Below are positions 62,656-64,000 of a stretch of 64,000 bases of DNA, one piece after another (the first letter of the stretch is position 1; every line of letters starts with the position of its first letter). This DNA is from Haemophilus parainfluenzae. GTDB lineage: Bacteria; Pseudomonadota; Gammaproteobacteria; Enterobacterales; Pasteurellaceae. Below the pieces are notes generated by a model. The model did not search any database and was not told where the DNA came from. It saw only the letters and a list, made by a program, of their open reading frames with translations. The DNA is taken from positions 1,364,001 to 1,428,000 of the forward strand of contig NZ_CP063121.1 in NCBI RefSeq assembly GCF_014931415.1, given 5' to 3'. The position numbers were made by a program, and so were the translations under genes.

Positions 62656-63982
62656 AGAGCACCTCCACAGGGTAAAGTTTGGCAATACGATGAGCAGGGA
62701 ACCAAGTACCCACTACAGCAATTAAAATAGACAGCATCAATACGCAAGGGATTACAATCCAAGCAAAACTTAGCGGAACACCAAATAGAGCCGAACCAAT
62801 AAATCTTGCTAAGCCCCAACCTGCAATACAACCAAGCGAGCCACCAATTAAGGCACTAATAATGGCTTCGCAATAAAACAATAACGCGATTTGCCATTGG
62901 TATGCGCCTAACGCTTTCATTAAACCAATTTCTTTTGAACGCTCAATGATCCCTGTACTCATTAATGAGGCAATCCCCATGGCTGCCGCGATTAAAGCGG
63001 CGAGAGTCACGACAGCAAGCAATAACTGGATTTTCCCAATGACGACACCTTCTGATGCAGCAACCTGCCAAATTGGTCGAACAATAGCGCCTGAGATAGC
63101 TTCTTCTAATTGGTGTGAAATAGAAGAGACATAAGCCGTACAATACCAACGATCGTACTCTTCCGCATCCAATGCATCGGTATTGGCACGAGCCTTACGA
63201 GAAAGATCATTTTCAGGTACGGTAAGCGCAGAGACTTTAACTGATTGAATTTTTCCTTCTAAGCCCAGTAATTTTTGCACTGCGTTGAGCGGCATGACTA
63301 ATTGATTATCTTCAGCCCCACCCGTAGATAAAATACCGGTAATCTCGACCGCACTTTGATTATCTAGCTCATTAGTTTGATAGCGAAGCTGGATTTTATC
63401 ACCTTGTTTTAGGCCAGTTCGTTGAGCCAATTGCTCACCAATCAATGCAGGAATAAATTCTCCTTCAGGTGTTTCAAGATCGTTGACCCATTCCCCTTGC
63501 ACATGCCAATAAGGACTAATAATTTTTTGTCCTGTGTGGTAATCATCTTCATCTGGTACAGGGATGTTGTGATCGAAAAACGTACCTAACACATTAATTT
63601 GTCCAAGTGCGGTTGATTTATCGTGAGTGTTTGTGGAAAGCGTTTCCGCTTTCACATCTGCACTTAATAACGGTGCAAAACCTACGATATTATTTCGCCA
63701 GAAAATATCTTTAATATTCGGCAGCTCTTTTTCATCGAGAAAATCTTGGCTACTTAAATCTGCGTTATGACTGAGTTCATCAGGCAAGGCTGCATTACTT
63801 GCAGGTTCAACTAAAATATTGGCTCCGTAAGATTTGAGCTCTTTTGCCATTTTATCGCCAATATCAATGGATACCGCCAAGAGCGCAGAGACTAAGCCCG
63901 CCGCTAAGAAAATGGTAATCACAGCCAACAGTTTACGTTTAATGCTGAAGCGCCAAGATTGAAATAACATTCTTGCTAGCAT
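62642..63982 (-). CDS. FtsX/MacB-like ABC permease (first of pair)
   Basis: A 446-residue permease starting MLARMLFQSWRFSIKRKLLA behind GGGGGA. One N-terminal helix (about 18-38), a long periplasmic domain to about residue 320, then three helices; GLMKALGAYQWQIALLF near residue 352 is the coupling segment. Together with the next permease and the ATPase it matches the Cj1661-Cj1662-Cj1663 layout of the Campylobacter P19 iron locus. The operon probably begins beyond 64000. Uptake signals near 63349 and 63605. Confidence 0.85.
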   Translation of the reverse strand: MLARMLFQSWRFSIKRKLLAVITIFLAAGLVSALLAVSIDIGDKMAKELKSYGANILVEPASNAALPDELSHNADLSSQDFLDEKELPNIKDIFWRNNIVGFAPLLSADVKAETLSTNTHDKSTALGQINVLGTFFDHNIPVPDEDDYHTGQKIISPYWHVQGEWVNDLETPEGEFIPALIGEQLAQRTGLKQGDKIQLRYQTNELDNQSAVEITGILSTGGAEDNQLVMPLNAVQKLLGLEGKIQSVKVSALTVPENDLSRKARANTDALDAEEYDRWYCTAYVSSISHQLEEAISGAIVRPIWQVAASEGVVIGKIQLLLAVVTLAALIAAAMGIASLMSTGIIERSKEIGLMKALGAYQWQIALLFYCEAIISALIGGSLGCIAGWGLARFIGSALFGVPLSFAWIVIPCVLMLSILIAVVGTWFPAHRIAKLYPVEVLYGRQ

Positions 63983-64000
63983 TATTCCCCCTTACCTAAA

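Noticed and set aside
60849..63982. LolCDE lipoprotein export system
   Set aside because: ATPase and permeases resemble that class, but the thioredoxin and cytochrome c genes in the same operon fit the P19-type iron locus better.
1..64000. Mobile elements, CRISPR arrays, phase-variable tetranucleotide repeats
   Set aside because: No transposase or integrase frames, no regularly spaced direct repeats and no long simple repeats were seen while reading the window.

Overview
The window is ordinary chromosome from a Haemophilus/Aggregatibacter-type member of the Pasteurellaceae. The evidence is about forty copies of the Hin-type DNA uptake signal (AAGTGCGGT or its complement) spread along the sequence, AT-rich base composition, and close matches to known H. 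influenzae proteins such as HI0040, the HI0042-type pseudouridine synthase, the HI1450 DNA mimic, NimR and NikKLMQO. A complete formate hydrogenlyase is absent from typical H. influenzae, which points to a relative such as H. parainfluenzae or an Aggregatibacter. The sequence alone does not settle the species. No phage, insertion sequence, CRISPR array or rRNA operon is visible.

Left part (1-18.7 kb), housekeeping: moeA (cut by the window edge), folE, an hns / purU-aroA group, a lysine riboswitch in front of an NhaC-family transporter (probable lysine importer), cls, an rluA-type gene, a Na+/H+ antiporter, xthA, a DUF695-RraB fusion gene, tRNA-Asn, uvrB (with a DnaA-box cluster upstream), htrA, aroG behind a near-consensus Trp operator, and a lysO-type lysine exporter.

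Centre (18.7-42.7 kb), one hydrogen-metabolism block: hypF and hypC (minus), then divergently hyfABCDEFGHIJ-hycI and the selenocysteine gene fdhF. Next comes the nickel importer nikKLMQO (minus) with its MerR-type regulator nimR, then hypA and hypBDE. Together these encode formate oxidation, a proton-translocating group 4 [NiFe] hydrogenase, its matched maturation protease, most of the cofactor-assembly machinery and the nickel supply. A good FNR-type site lies in the hypC/hyfA divergent region and a textbook 19-bp-spacer MerR promoter drives nikK. Eight uptake signals lie between hyfA and the end of fdhF, so the block is old in this lineage or has been thoroughly adapted to it.

Right part (42.7-64 kb): the HI1450-type DNA mimic, a frameshifted six-TM transporter gene paired with a MarR regulator and a triple-repeat operator, ppc, purR, a 26-residue membrane protein next to purR, and a four-gene polysaccharide/LOS cluster (GT25, Wzy-like, two GT2). 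After mltB comes a redox and metal region. It has a di-haem peroxidase, a FecBCD-type ABC transporter with a Fur-box-like site at its promoter, a pseudoazurin, an orphan ATP-grasp protein and a Pro/Ala-rich lipoprotein. It ends with a minus-strand operon (two FtsX-type permeases, LolD-type ATPase, TlpA-type thioredoxin, cytochrome c) that looks like the accessory half of a P19/FTR1 (FetMP-like) iron uptake system whose remaining genes would lie just beyond the right edge.
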